Source: BOG-1363 sp043775355
GTDB taxonomy: Bacteria; Planctomycetota; UBA11346
DNA: 17,640 bases
Reading direction: 5' to 3'
Assembly: GCA_043775355.1 (NCBI GenBank)
Contig: JAYVSL010000188.1
Location: forward strand, 1 to 17,640
Shown: piece after piece, positions 6,970-15,733 of the stretch
Layout of the letters: every line of letters begins with the position of its first letter
Position numbering within the stretch: position 1 is the first letter of the stretch
Program-made: the position numbers and the translations under genes
Notes under the pieces: model-generated
The model's database searches: none
The model's input: the letters and a program-made list of their open reading frames with translations, nothing else
Told to the model about the DNA's origin: nothing

Positions 6970-8232
6970 TCACCCCTGCGCTTGTTTACTCAGATCCTCG
7001 ATCAATTTGATCAAGGGCATGTACAACGCGATGACGATGAAACCAACCGCGCCGCCCATGAAGACGATCAACAACGGCTCAAGCAACGACATCATTGCCG
7101 CCACTGCGGAGTCGACTTCTTCGTCGTAATTATCTGCAATTTTGATCAACATCTTATCCAGCTCGCCGGTTTCTTCACCGACCTTGATCATGTTCACCAC
7201 GATGTCGTCAAACACGCCAGAGCGGCGCAATGGCTCGTTGATCGTTTCGCCTTCTTTGACGGAGTCACGGACCGCCTGGATTGCGTTGCGCACCACCACG
7301 TTCGGGGTTGCCGATTTGGTAATGTCCAACGCATCAAGGAAACCGACACCCGAAGTCACCAAGGTACCAAGCGTACGAGTAAAACGCGCGACCGAGCTTT
7401 TCTTGATAATATTGCCGAATACCGGGGTTTTCATCCACACACGATCGATGAAATTGGCGCCCTTATCCGTCTGCCGCAACGCTTTCACGCCCATAATAAA
7501 CAGCACGAGGCCGACCAACAAAGAGGCCCCCCACCAGGAGCCGAGAAAGTTACTCATATCAATCAAGGCCACGGTCACACCGGGCAACTGGACGCCCAGT
7601 TCTTTAAAAATCGCTTCAAACTTTGGAACAATGAAAACCATGATGAAGGTTAAAATCGCTCCAGCGATCGTCATCACCGCCGTGGGATAGACCAACGCGC
7701 CGATGACTTTCTTTTTCAGCCGTTCGGCCTTCTCGCGGAATTCAGCCAAACGACGCAGAATGACGTCGAGAGCGCCAGCGGTTTCACCAGCGCGAACTAA
7801 GTTGGTGTACAGCTTATCCCAAATCTTCGGATGGCGGCTCATCGCCTCGGACAACATGGTACCACTTTGAACGTCTTCGGTAACCGTGCTCAGCGTTGAT
7901 TTAAAAATGCCAGGTCGCTGCATGTCGGTCAGGATTTGCAGCGATTGCACGATTGGCAAACCCGCATCCTGCAAGGTCGACAGTTGGCGACTGAACAACG
8001 TCACCACCTTCGGCTTCACTTTGCCGAACATCGACATTCCACCGCCGCCGCCGCCCTTGGCGGCAGCGCCCGGAGCCTTGCCGCTTTTCGAGCGAGATTC
8101 TTTCACCTCAATCGGCAAAAGGCCCTGACGCTTAATAGCGGCAATGGCCTCCACCTGAGATACCGCCTCGATGGAGTCGGAGATCTCCTTGTTCGAGCGC
8201 TTGTCGTGGGCTTTAAATTGGAAGACCGGCAT
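6970..8232 (-). CDS. pilC: Type IV pilus/type II secretion inner-membrane platform protein PilC (GspF family)
   Basis: A 420-residue polytopic protein with the usual PilC/GspF layout: a short N-terminal domain (1-45), a flexible linker with six consecutive glycines (about 50-66), and two homologous T2SSF domains (about 78-201 and 281-403). Membrane segments are near 180-202, 232-250 and 384-405. The paired motifs AGETAGALDVIL (148-159) and GEETGELDKML (352-362) are the family signature of the two repeats. The protein forms the inner-membrane platform turned by the PilB and PilT ATPases during pilus assembly and disassembly. The ATG at 8232 is 24 bases after the pilB stop, with GGAG upstream. 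Since pilT is present in the same cluster, type IV pili are more likely than pure type II secretion. Confidence 0.95.
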   Translation of the reverse strand: MPVFQFKAHDKRSNKEISDSIEAVSQVEAIAAIKRQGLLPIEVKESRSKSGKAPGAAAKGGGGGGMSMFGKVKPKVVTLFSRQLSTLQDAGLPIVQSLQILTDMQRPGIFKSTLSTVTEDVQSGTMLSEAMSRHPKIWDKLYTNLVRAGETAGALDVILRRLAEFREKAERLKKKVIGALVYPTAVMTIAGAILTFIMVFIVPKFEAIFKELGVQLPGVTVALIDMSNFLGSWWGASLLVGLVLFIMGVKALRQTDKGANFIDRVWMKTPVFGNIIKKSSVARFTRTLGTLVTSGVGFLDALDITKSATPNVVVRNAIQAVRDSVKEGETINEPLRRSGVFDDIVVNMIKVGEETGELDKMLIKIADNYDEEVDSAVAAMMSLLEPLLIVFMGGAVGFIVIALYMPLIKLIEDLSKQAQG

Positions 8233-8256
8233 GGCCAGCTCCGAGGTTCAGGTGGA

Positions 8257-10014
8257 TCAATCTTCAGCAGCGATGGTTTCGCGGATAACTTCTTCGATGG
8301 TGGTAATCCCAGCGTAGATTTTCTGAATGCCAGCATCACGCAAAGTGCGCATTCCTGCACGCTGAGCCGCCATGCGAATTTGCGCCGCCGATGCGCGGCT
8401 CAGCATCAGTTCACGTACGGTATCGTTGACATCTAACATTTCATGGATGGCGGTACGTCCGCGATATCCGGTATTTTTGCAATTCTCGCAGCCCTTACCG
8501 TAGTAAAAGCGCTGCGATTCAGCGTCGCGGCCTTTGATACCGAGCGACAGCATCTCGTCTTCACTTGGGGTATACGGTGCCTTGCATTTCGTGCAGATGG
8601 TGCGCACCAAACGCTGGGCAACGATGGTTTCCAAGGTGGCTGAGAGCAAGAACGGCTCAATGCCCATATCCAGTAAACGGGTAACTGCCGTCGGCGCGTC
8701 GTTGGTATGGAGCGTGGTAAAGACCAAGTGACCGGTCAATGACGCCTCAATGGCGATCTTCGCGGTTTCCTGATCGCGAACTTCGCCGACCAACAAGATG
8801 TCGGGGTCTTGGCGCAAAATAGCCCGAAGACAGTTCGCAAAAGAACGTCCGACTTGATCATCGACGGGAACCTGAATCAAACCCCTGATCTCGTATTCGA
8901 CCGGATCTTCCGTGGTGATAATTTTCACCGAGTCTTCGTTCACCGCCGACAATGCGGCGTACAGCGTGGTGGTTTTGCCCGAACCCGTTGGACCAGTGAC
9001 GACCACGATGCCGTTGGGCTCTTCGATCACTTGCTTAAACTGCGCTAACAGATCGTCGTTAAATCCAACTTTATCTAGATCCAGACTGACCACCGAACGA
9101 TCGAGAATACGAATCACCACCGATTCACCGAACATCGTCGGCAGGGTACTAACGCGCAAATCAACTTCTTTTTCACCAATGCGAATAGGAATTTTTCCGT
9201 CTTGCGGCAAACGACGTTCGGAAATGTCGAGATGCGACATGACCTTGATACGGGCAACCAGCGCAGGCGCCAAAGTTTTGGGGACGGGCAACATTTCGTA
9301 GAGTACGCCGTCAATACGATTACGAACGCGGAAGACATCTTCAAACGGCTCGAAATGAATGTCCGATGCCTGAGCCTTAACCGCCGTCATAAGTATCAGA
9401 TTCAACAGTTTTCGTACGGGCGCCGATTCGGCCGCAGCAGCAGCATCTGAAGTATCGATGCCCTTAAATGCATTTTCATCAATCGAAAAAGATTCTTGAC
9501 CGCCAAATCCCGTACTGGCCTCTTCATCTCCGATCGACTCCATCAATTTATCAACGGCGTTTCGCGCATTTTCCTTTTCCATTGAATAGTACTGAGCCAA
9601 GGCCTCAGTAACCGCCGCTTCGCTGGTCAGCGCCGGGCGAACCTGCGACACGCCCAGCATGAATTTCAAGTCGTCCAATGCCGCAAGATTATCGGGGTCG
9701 GAAGTCGCGATGACTAAGGTCTTGTCTTCCATACGTACGGGAATGATGCGATATGAATTAGCGACGTTCGCTGGAATTTTGTCGATCAAACCTTGCGGCA
9801 AAACCAAGCCGCTGAGCTGTACCGATTCCAAGCCCAGCAGTTGAGCACTCGCATACATCACCACCGATTCAGGAATGCCAGCATTCATGCAAGCCAAAAC
9901 AATGTCGGTGCCATTTTTTTTGTAGTCGCTGTAAATAGTCTGCGCCGTTGCCTGATCGACTTCCTCCATCTTATGGAGCAATTTGAGCAACGCCTTGGCG
10001 TCGACACGAATCAC
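8257..10014 (-). CDS. pilB: Type IV pilus assembly ATPase PilB (GspE family)
   Basis: A 585-residue cytoplasmic hexameric motor that powers pilin polymerisation. The N-terminal MSHEN-like domain covers about 1-145, followed by an acidic linker (145-195) rich in Glu and Ala. The ATPase core has Asp box ITTEDPVEYE (366-375), Walker A GPTGSGKT (341-348) and Walker B DPDILLVGE (403-411), then the TTLHTNDA histidine box (433-440). A tetracysteine zinc site is complete: Cys474/Cys477 and Cys509/Cys512. This zinc module separates PilB/GspE from PilT. The start is GTG, overlapping the pilT stop by four bases (GTGA, 10011-10014), so translation is probably coupled to pilT. MSHEN domains in some relatives bind cyclic di-GMP; whether this one does cannot be told by eye. 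Confidence 0.96.
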   Translation of the reverse strand: MIRVDAKALLKLLHKMEEVDQATAQTIYSDYKKNGTDIVLACMNAGIPESVVMYASAQLLGLESVQLSGLVLPQGLIDKIPANVANSYRIIPVRMEDKTLVIATSDPDNLAALDDLKFMLGVSQVRPALTSEAAVTEALAQYYSMEKENARNAVDKLMESIGDEEASTGFGGQESFSIDENAFKGIDTSDAAAAAESAPVRKLLNLILMTAVKAQASDIHFEPFEDVFRVRNRIDGVLYEMLPVPKTLAPALVARIKVMSHLDISERRLPQDGKIPIRIGEKEVDLRVSTLPTMFGESVVIRILDRSVVSLDLDKVGFNDDLLAQFKQVIEEPNGIVVVTGPTGSGKTTTLYAALSAVNEDSVKIITTEDPVEYEIRGLIQVPVDDQVGRSFANCLRAILRQDPDILLVGEVRDQETAKIAIEASLTGHLVFTTLHTNDAPTAVTRLLDMGIEPFLLSATLETIVAQRLVRTICTKCKAPYTPSEDEMLSLGIKGRDAESQRFYYGKGCENCKNTGYRGRTAIHEMLDVNDTVRELMLSRASAAQIRMAAQRAGMRTLRDAGIQKIYAGITTIEEVIRETIAAED

Positions 10015-11099
10015 GCTGCACCGCCCGGAGTGCCACCCATCTCTTGGACTTTACGCTGCAGCAGCGCTTGGTCTTTGCAGTAACCCATCATCTGCGCGAA
10101 ATCGATGATATCTTGCTGGTAAAGTCGGAACAACCAATCGTCGAGCAAGATCATGCCCTGATTGGCACTGGTCTGAATCGTCGAATCGATACGGAAGCTC
10201 TTGTTTTCACGAATGAGATTCGAGATCGCCGCGTTCATAATCATGATTTCAAAAGCAGCGACGCGACCTTTGCCGGTCTTCTTCGGCACCAATGCTTGTG
10301 AGATAACCGCGATCAAATTTCCTGCGAGCTGGGTACGGACCATTTCCTGCTGATCGGTCGGGAACACGTCAATGATTCGATCGACTGTACGGCCTGCGCC
10401 AGTGGTATGCAAAGTACCGAAAACCAAGTGGCCCGTTTCCGCGGCCGATATCGCGGCGCTGATGGTGGCCAAGTCGCGCATTTCACCGACCAGAATAACA
10501 TCCGGATCTTCGCGCAGCGCACGACGCAGACCTTCCTCAAATGACGGCACGTCAATGTGCAGCTCACGCTGATTGACGATCGCCTTCTTATGATTGTGAA
10601 AGTATTCGATCGGGTCTTCGATGGTGATGATATGCATTTCTTCCTCAGTATTGAGGAAGTCGATCATCGTCGCGAGTGTGGTTGATTTTCCTGAACCGGT
10701 TGGGCCGGTGACCAAGATCAAACCACGCGGACGGGTGATCAGATCTTTCACGTGCGCCGGTAAACCAATTTGATCAAAGGTCAAAATTTCTGACGGAATT
10801 AAGCGCAGCACCATGGCGATGCGGCCTTTTTGCTTGAACACGTTGACGCGAAAACGCGCCTTGTCGAAGTAACCAATGGCAAAGTCAGTGGAACCCACTT
10901 CGGCGATTTCAGCCTGACCACGTTCACTGGTGATTTGCTTCATTAACTGAGCGGTATCGTCGGCGGTCAGCGGCTCTGACTTCAGGCTTTTGATGGATCC
11001 ACTGATGCGAAAGCTTGGCGGGCGGCCAACAGTAATGTGAATGTCGGAAGCTCTTTGCTGCAAGCAGACTTCCAGCAACTGATTCATGTCATATGCCAT
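10011..11099 (-). CDS. pilT: Type IV pilus retraction ATPase PilT
   Basis: A 362-residue hexameric ATPase that drives pilus depolymerisation, giving twitching motility, adhesion control and DNA uptake in organisms that use pili for it. Visible motifs: Walker A GPTGSGKS (132-139), Asp box IITIEDPIEYF (157-167), Walker B DPDVILVGEMRD (198-209), His box FGTLHTTGAGRTVDRI (227-242) and the PilT-specific AIRNLIRE-type motif, here AISNLIREN (291-299), needed for retraction in studied PilTs. Length matches the family. It lacks the PilB cysteine zinc module, as expected. The ATG at 11099 has a modest AGG about seven bases upstream. It is the first gene of the pilT-pilB-pilC run, 136 bases after the PpiC-like gene, so it may have its own promoter or be read through. 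Confidence 0.96.
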   Translation of the reverse strand: MAYDMNQLLEVCLQQRASDIHITVGRPPSFRISGSIKSLKSEPLTADDTAQLMKQITSERGQAEIAEVGSTDFAIGYFDKARFRVNVFKQKGRIAMVLRLIPSEILTFDQIGLPAHVKDLITRPRGLILVTGPTGSGKSTTLATMIDFLNTEEEMHIITIEDPIEYFHNHKKAIVNQRELHIDVPSFEEGLRRALREDPDVILVGEMRDLATISAAISAAETGHLVFGTLHTTGAGRTVDRIIDVFPTDQQEMVRTQLAGNLIAVISQALVPKKTGKGRVAAFEIMIMNAAISNLIRENKSFRIDSTIQTSANQGMILLDDWLFRLYQQDIIDFAQMMGYCKDQALLQRKVQEMGGTPGGAA

Positions 11100-11235
11100 G
11101 TATTACCTACCGTTGAATGATCATGGACCATGCCGAAAACCAGCAATCAAGCCGGACTCTGAGCTTACCCCTGGTGTGTGACCAAGGATTGCGCGTACGC
11201 CACACGGCGCCTGAGCCTGCGTGGTCAGACGATGG

Positions 11236-12606
11236 TCACGGCGAAACAGGCTCGTTGGTCTTGGCCGACGGCAGCCCAGCAGCGCTTAAGCGGCGCTCAA
11301 GCAATGACGGCAGGCTGAGGTATTCGACTTTTGCCGCTTTGCGTATTTCGGCCAACACGCTTCTGGTGCGTGGCACGAGTTCACCATCCACGATATCACG
11401 AATCACTTGATCCTTAAGCTCGGCAAATACCGGCTCCCGTCCCGCGCGACGATCATGCACGATCACTAAATCGATACCGGCCTCGGAAGCCACCGGGGAT
11501 AACATGACTGGAAAAGGCGGCTGTGCGGCAAACGCCTCATCCATGACAATCTTGGCCAATCGCCGTGATCCCTTGACTGGACGACTGCCATCCCGGCTCA
11601 CCCAACCCAAACGACCGTCAGCGTCCGCCTGTTGATCGTAAGCCTTGCCAAAAGTCCGAAAGATCGACTCAAATGTACTTGTACGTTTGAATATCGCTTG
11701 ATGAAACCCAATCATCATTCCCATTCTGTTATCTCTTTCTTCAGGCGTTGCCGGCAGATCTTTTCCGTCAGGGCCCTTTGCTCGCTGGAATGGAATATAA
11801 ATATCGCTCACATCTGCTGCTGGCTGCACACGATACTGGTCGATGTGTTTGGTAAACCATTCTTGAAGCTTGGAATCATCAAGTTGTGCTTTGGCTCGAC
11901 GTTCTACTAAAACGCGAATGCCCGCACCCATACGAAAGCCAGCTTGATGAACATATTGCTCCAGCGGCATTTTTTCAGTCTGTTCAATCATCGTACGGAA
12001 TTCGACCAGCGGTTGCTTACGCGCCTCTTGGGCTTCGATATGGCGCTTTTCCATGCGCTTGAGTTCGTTCGCAATCAAAGCGTCATCGATGACCACGCCT
12101 TCCTTCTTCAATGCATTCTGTACCAGAGCAATACCGATGAGGTCTTCGCGCGCACTATCGGCTTTTTGTTTAAGTAATATCGCTGCCACCGTCAGTCGGC
12201 TCACGGGCCAAGAGTTGATCTGCACAATAATATCACGGTCGCGCAACGCCTCCCAATTCGTGCGTTTCAGCTGATCATCCAGCAAATTCATCAATTCCTG
12301 GACGCCTTCTTTCTTCAGCAAGGTGTCTTCTACTTCGCGCAAGGTAATCGGATTACCATCGATAATAGCCACCGGCGCAGCACTTGCATCGTCAACGCTA
12401 AGCTCCGCTGTCGAAGTTTTATCAGCGCTTTGCGCGGAAGGGGAAACTGGTTTGGGAATCGACGGCTCTGACGCTGCGCGTGCTGGCTCTGTCACCGCAC
12501 TCACCGGCGGACGCAGGCCATAGACCAATGCCGCGCCAGCGACCACACCAATCATCAACCATTTTACGCGCATCATCAATGGTACGACTGTCGTTGTCTC
12601 GCTCAC
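11236..12606 (-). CDS. Membrane-anchored PpiC/SurA-like peptidyl-prolyl isomerase or foldase
   Basis: A 456-residue protein with one N-terminal membrane segment (about 14-33, VKWLMIGVVAGAALVYG), then a low-complexity Pro/Ser/Ala linker (34-77). A SurA/PrsA-type helical chaperone region follows, opening with the typical VAIIDGNPITLREVE (79-93). A parvulin-like domain lies at about 260-390, with ADGRLGWVSRDG (329-340) in place of the usual G-x-LG-x-hydrophobic motif, followed by the late helix VFAELKDQVIRDIV (393-406). The family assists folding of exported proteins in the periplasm. The parvulin domain is divergent, so isomerase activity is uncertain. The GTG start at 12606 overlaps the rsmA stop by four bases and is fixed by AAGGAG seven bases upstream, preferred over the in-frame ATG at 12576. 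Export of pilus or envelope proteins is a possible role but unproven. Confidence 0.72.
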   Translation of the reverse strand: MSETTTVVPLMMRVKWLMIGVVAGAALVYGLRPPVSAVTEPARAASEPSIPKPVSPSAQSADKTSTAELSVDDASAAPVAIIDGNPITLREVEDTLLKKEGVQELMNLLDDQLKRTNWEALRDRDIIVQINSWPVSRLTVAAILLKQKADSAREDLIGIALVQNALKKEGVVIDDALIANELKRMEKRHIEAQEARKQPLVEFRTMIEQTEKMPLEQYVHQAGFRMGAGIRVLVERRAKAQLDDSKLQEWFTKHIDQYRVQPAADVSDIYIPFQRAKGPDGKDLPATPEERDNRMGMMIGFHQAIFKRTSTFESIFRTFGKAYDQQADADGRLGWVSRDGSRPVKGSRRLAKIVMDEAFAAQPPFPVMLSPVASEAGIDLVIVHDRRAGREPVFAELKDQVIRDIVDGELVPRTRSVLAEIRKAAKVEYLSLPSLLERRLSAAGLPSAKTNEPVSP

Positions 12607-13487
12607 GAATCGACTCCTTGTTCGTCAGAGTTATGAACCGTGACATCGCCCATCACCATGAGCGCGCGGTGGAGCGCCAATAACTCTGGCGCATCAAGTG
12701 CTTCTAGCCTGCGCTCGGTGAGGATGCCGCAAGCGCGGCAAGCTGCTTCGGCAACGTCGCGTTCCACTGCGTGATCTCGCAGTGCCCGCACCACCACCTT
12801 GCGTCGTGATGAAAATAGCGCGCGACACCACCGTCCAAAATCAGGCGGTAACGCTGCGGTGGGTTCCCAGCGCAACAGTGCGCTGTCGACACGTGGGCGA
12901 GGATAAAAACACTGCGGCGGTAATTTCCGTAACAGACGCGGGCGGCCAGCAGCTTGCAGCGTTGCCGCGCTTGCACCCCAGGCATCTTCGCCTGGGCGCG
13001 AGCACAGTCGCTCTGCCGCTTCCCACTGCACCGTCACCACCACCAATTCTGGCGGACGCGGAAGAGCGGCAGCATTTAATAAAACCGGCAAGGCGACATC
13101 GTACGGTAAATTTGCGCCTAATCGCCATGGTCCTGCCGCTGCGACCGCGACGATTGCTGGGTGCAAAATGTTTTTAGTCTCTAAACAATCACCATGCACC
13201 AAAGTTAACGGTCCGCCAAGTTCAGCAGCAAAGCGCGTAGCGATTACTTGATGCAAACCACGATCGATTTCCACTGCGGTGACACGCGCACCGGCGTCCA
13301 ATAAACGTTGGGTTAACACTCCGGTCCCAGGTCCGACCTCGACTACGGATGCGGCGCCAGTGAGGGCTAATTCTTGCACCAAGGTTTGTAACGCTCCGCC
13401 ATCGATCATGAAATTCTGCCCGTAGCGATGCAACGGCGACAGACCGCCAGCGGCAAGTGCCGCGAGCACTTCATCTTTCAAACTCAT
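12603..13487 (-). CDS. rsmA: 16S rRNA (adenine(1518)-N(6)/adenine(1519)-N(6))-dimethyltransferase
   Basis: A 294-residue SAM-dependent methyltransferase (RsmA/KsgA), which dimethylates two adjacent adenines in helix 45 during late 30S assembly. SAM-binding motif I is VVEVGPGTGVLT (48-59), motif II AVEID (71-75), motif III HGDCLE (98-103), and the catalytic motif IV is NLPYDVALP (126-134). Substrate-domain motifs are VQWEAAERL (153-161) and FYPRPRVDSALL (194-205). The N-terminal QNFMID (24-29) corresponds to the family QNFL-D motif. In motif IV the residue after NLPY is Asp where E. coli has Asn; NLPY itself is intact, so activity is expected. The ATG overlaps the upstream stop by four bases (ATGA, 13484-13487) and has GGAG seven bases upstream. 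Its stop overlaps the GTG of the PpiC-like gene. Confidence 0.92.
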   Translation of the reverse strand: MSLKDEVLAALAAGGLSPLHRYGQNFMIDGGALQTLVQELALTGAASVVEVGPGTGVLTQRLLDAGARVTAVEIDRGLHQVIATRFAAELGGPLTLVHGDCLETKNILHPAIVAVAAAGPWRLGANLPYDVALPVLLNAAALPRPPELVVVTVQWEAAERLCSRPGEDAWGASAATLQAAGRPRLLRKLPPQCFYPRPRVDSALLRWEPTAALPPDFGRWCRALFSSRRKVVVRALRDHAVERDVAEAACRACGILTERRLEALDAPELLALHRALMVMGDVTVHNSDEQGVDS

Positions 13488-15682
13488 GGCGTAGCTCCGG
13501 CCTTGCTTGCCGGCGCGCGCAGAAAATGTGACATCGGCAATAACAAAAGCTCACGTTGCTCTGACGCCACATACGAACGTCCACGCGGCAAATTGCGTAC
13601 ACCACTCACGCTCTCAACCACCACTGGTATCTGCAGACCAACGTTCTGACCAAGACTCAAAATCACGCGCGCCATTTCTTCGCTCGATCCAGGAAACACG
13701 CACAGCACTGAACCGGACATTTCCTCTGGCGCCAACGGACCCGCATCCGGTTCACAGCGAAGCGAACGCAACGCCGTCAGCGAACGCAAATAGCGCCGTA
13801 CTTCGATGGCCTCTGCCGCCACCGGATCGCCGCTCGCACGACCCACGGCGTCAAGAGCCTGAACCTGCCATTCATCTGCCTGACGCATTAATGCGAAACG
13901 CCCGGTCGGAGCAGCGATTTCGATGCGACTGACCAAGCTCGGAACCAGCGGCATGATCACGTCATCGGTCAACGGCGCTTGCAAGAGATCGACTAATTCC
14001 GCATCGACCACATGACTAATGCCACTTTCTTTTTCGATCGCGCGCCAGCGATCGCCCTCTGGAATAAAAGCAAAACCAAGATCCTGATCGGTGGTATCCG
14101 CTAGCCGCGTATGGTCATTTGAAAGGCGCACCTGTGCTTGAGCAAAACGCACATCCAACTCAAAATCCGCATTCGCCACGGCAGCATGATCCGCCGGTGT
14201 GGGAAGACGAACACTGCGACTGCGAGCAGTACATAAAGCGCGCGCAAGTCGATCCACCGCCATGGTACTGATCGCCGCGCCGACCGTGTCTTTCGGCCAG
14301 GTCTGTTGCCAGTTGCCGCTGGCTCCACCAACGCCTGCCGCCACGGCGATTACTTCGCTGCGGCCCGCCTGCGGTCCACGATGCCACTGACGCTGCACCT
14401 TCACCACTCGTTCTGCACCACGCAGGGTTAAAACATGATCAAGCATGTCGTCGGGCGACAAATCCGCGAGCAATGGCGAGAGCGCCACTGCGGTTGCCAC
14501 ATGCGTTGCACTGAAGATGCGATTTCCATCAATGGCGATTTCTAACGTCCGCTGATCCACTTTAAAAACAAACGTCAGTCGTCGCGCCTGAGCTGGCAAT
14601 GCTTCATTCGGCTGGCGACGACGCGGCTCACGAACTTCTTGTTCATCAAGCGCCAAAGCAATCGCAGATGCGGCGTTCTCGCTCGCGGGTTCTCGTCCCC
14701 CTGGCCACACCACATCCCATTGACTACGGCCCTCCGCGACATCGTTAAGTCCGTGTTTTTCCAAGCGAAATCTCAGCTTGTTTTGGTCATATACACGAAT
14801 TTCACCGAGCGGACGCAGATCGAATTCGGTTTTAAGATTAAACAAATAGTCACTGCGAAAATGACTGATGACATCGCGCCAATTCGCAAACGTCTGCGCA
14901 TCTACAGACTGAGCTGGTAATGCATCAACTTGAATGATGCCACCCTCTGGCGCCGTCCATAGGCGTACCTGAACATCTGCCGCGCTCACGTCTTGCTGGG
15001 TCAGACGCAGAACATGTAATGGCACCACCACTGACGATGGATCACGACGACGAAAATCATGTAATTGCAAGGCTTCTAAAAGATCAAAAAGCTGGTTCAC
15101 CCGACGATTAAAATTCGGCCGTTCCGCCTGCAGTTCGTCACTCCAACCGTTTTGGTTCAAACGCAAATGTAAGGTATCGATGCCAATGCCACGCAGCGAT
15201 CGCACGTTGATCAGTACGGATTGATCAAGCCGTTTGGTTAATGCGTCTAGCCGTTTACTGATGTCCATTCCGCACGGCATCAAGCGACCGCTGGTACCTT
15301 CCCAAACGAAAAAATCTTTTCCCTTACCGCCCCAGCGTAAACGCACAGCGCTGCCCGAGACCTCGCGAGTGCCATCGATGCCGTAGCTGGTCAATTGATC
15401 TTCGCTGGCCTGCGTGACGGCGCGTTCATTCACCGTCAGCGCCGTCACGTACGACCATAATTCATTATGCCGGTTGGCATCTAAGGGACGCTCGACGTCG
15501 TTGATGCGAACCACTTGGCCATCAACACGCTGAGTCAATTCTCCGGCAATCACCTGATATTTCGTCGGCGTTTCACCCTTCCACAGCGGCGGATCGATAT
15601 GTTCTGCTGGCTCAGGCCAAAATACATACGCGCTGCCGACGACCAACAACACCAGCAATATAAAATAACCTAAGCGTCCCAT
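13484..15682 (-). CDS. Membrane-anchored DUF4340-like repeat protein
   Basis: A 732-residue protein with one N-terminal membrane anchor (about 5-22, GYFILLVLLVVGSAYVF) and a large, probably extracytoplasmic, remainder. Residues 35-155 fit the DUF4340 pattern: a beta-rich start, then ITALTVNER-like helix and LTSYGIDGTREVSGSAVRLR, resembling the family tyr-Gly-Leu-Asp motif. The same scheme (strand pair, a Trp, then a helix ending in a Leu-rich segment) seems to recur near 168-213, 292-350, 424-484 and 584-645, for example RIEIAAPTGRFALMRQADEW at 586-605. DUF4340 proteins often sit by ABC-type gliding or envelope systems, but function is unknown, and no ABC genes are here. It follows scpB by 51 bases, with GGAG nine bases before the ATG, and overlaps rsmA by four bases. 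Coding status is certain; the family call is moderate. Confidence 0.78.
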   Translation of the reverse strand: MGRLGYFILLVLLVVGSAYVFWPEPAEHIDPPLWKGETPTKYQVIAGELTQRVDGQVVRINDVERPLDANRHNELWSYVTALTVNERAVTQASEDQLTSYGIDGTREVSGSAVRLRWGGKGKDFFVWEGTSGRLMPCGMDISKRLDALTKRLDQSVLINVRSLRGIGIDTLHLRLNQNGWSDELQAERPNFNRRVNQLFDLLEALQLHDFRRRDPSSVVVPLHVLRLTQQDVSAADVQVRLWTAPEGGIIQVDALPAQSVDAQTFANWRDVISHFRSDYLFNLKTEFDLRPLGEIRVYDQNKLRFRLEKHGLNDVAEGRSQWDVVWPGGREPASENAASAIALALDEQEVREPRRRQPNEALPAQARRLTFVFKVDQRTLEIAIDGNRIFSATHVATAVALSPLLADLSPDDMLDHVLTLRGAERVVKVQRQWHRGPQAGRSEVIAVAAGVGGASGNWQQTWPKDTVGAAISTMAVDRLARALCTARSRSVRLPTPADHAAVANADFELDVRFAQAQVRLSNDHTRLADTTDQDLGFAFIPEGDRWRAIEKESGISHVVDAELVDLLQAPLTDDVIMPLVPSLVSRIEIAAPTGRFALMRQADEWQVQALDAVGRASGDPVAAEAIEVRRYLRSLTALRSLRCEPDAGPLAPEEMSGSVLCVFPGSSEEMARVILSLGQNVGLQIPVVVESVSGVRNLPRGRSYVASEQRELLLLPMSHFLRAPASKAGATP

Positions 15683-15733
15683 TCAATTCATCTCCATGAC
15701 GCTGGCCATGACCGCAATGCGCCTGCGGATCAT

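Noticed and set aside
6832..7653. 273-residue plus-strand reading frame, and similar long frames opposite other genes
   Set aside because: It is antisense to pilC, rich in His, Gln and Arg as expected for shadow frames, and has no recognisable domain.
11100..11235. Terminator between the PpiC-like gene and pilT
   Set aside because: The best stem (CCTTGGT/ACCAGGG on the minus strand) is 7 bp with a wobble pair and no T-tract.
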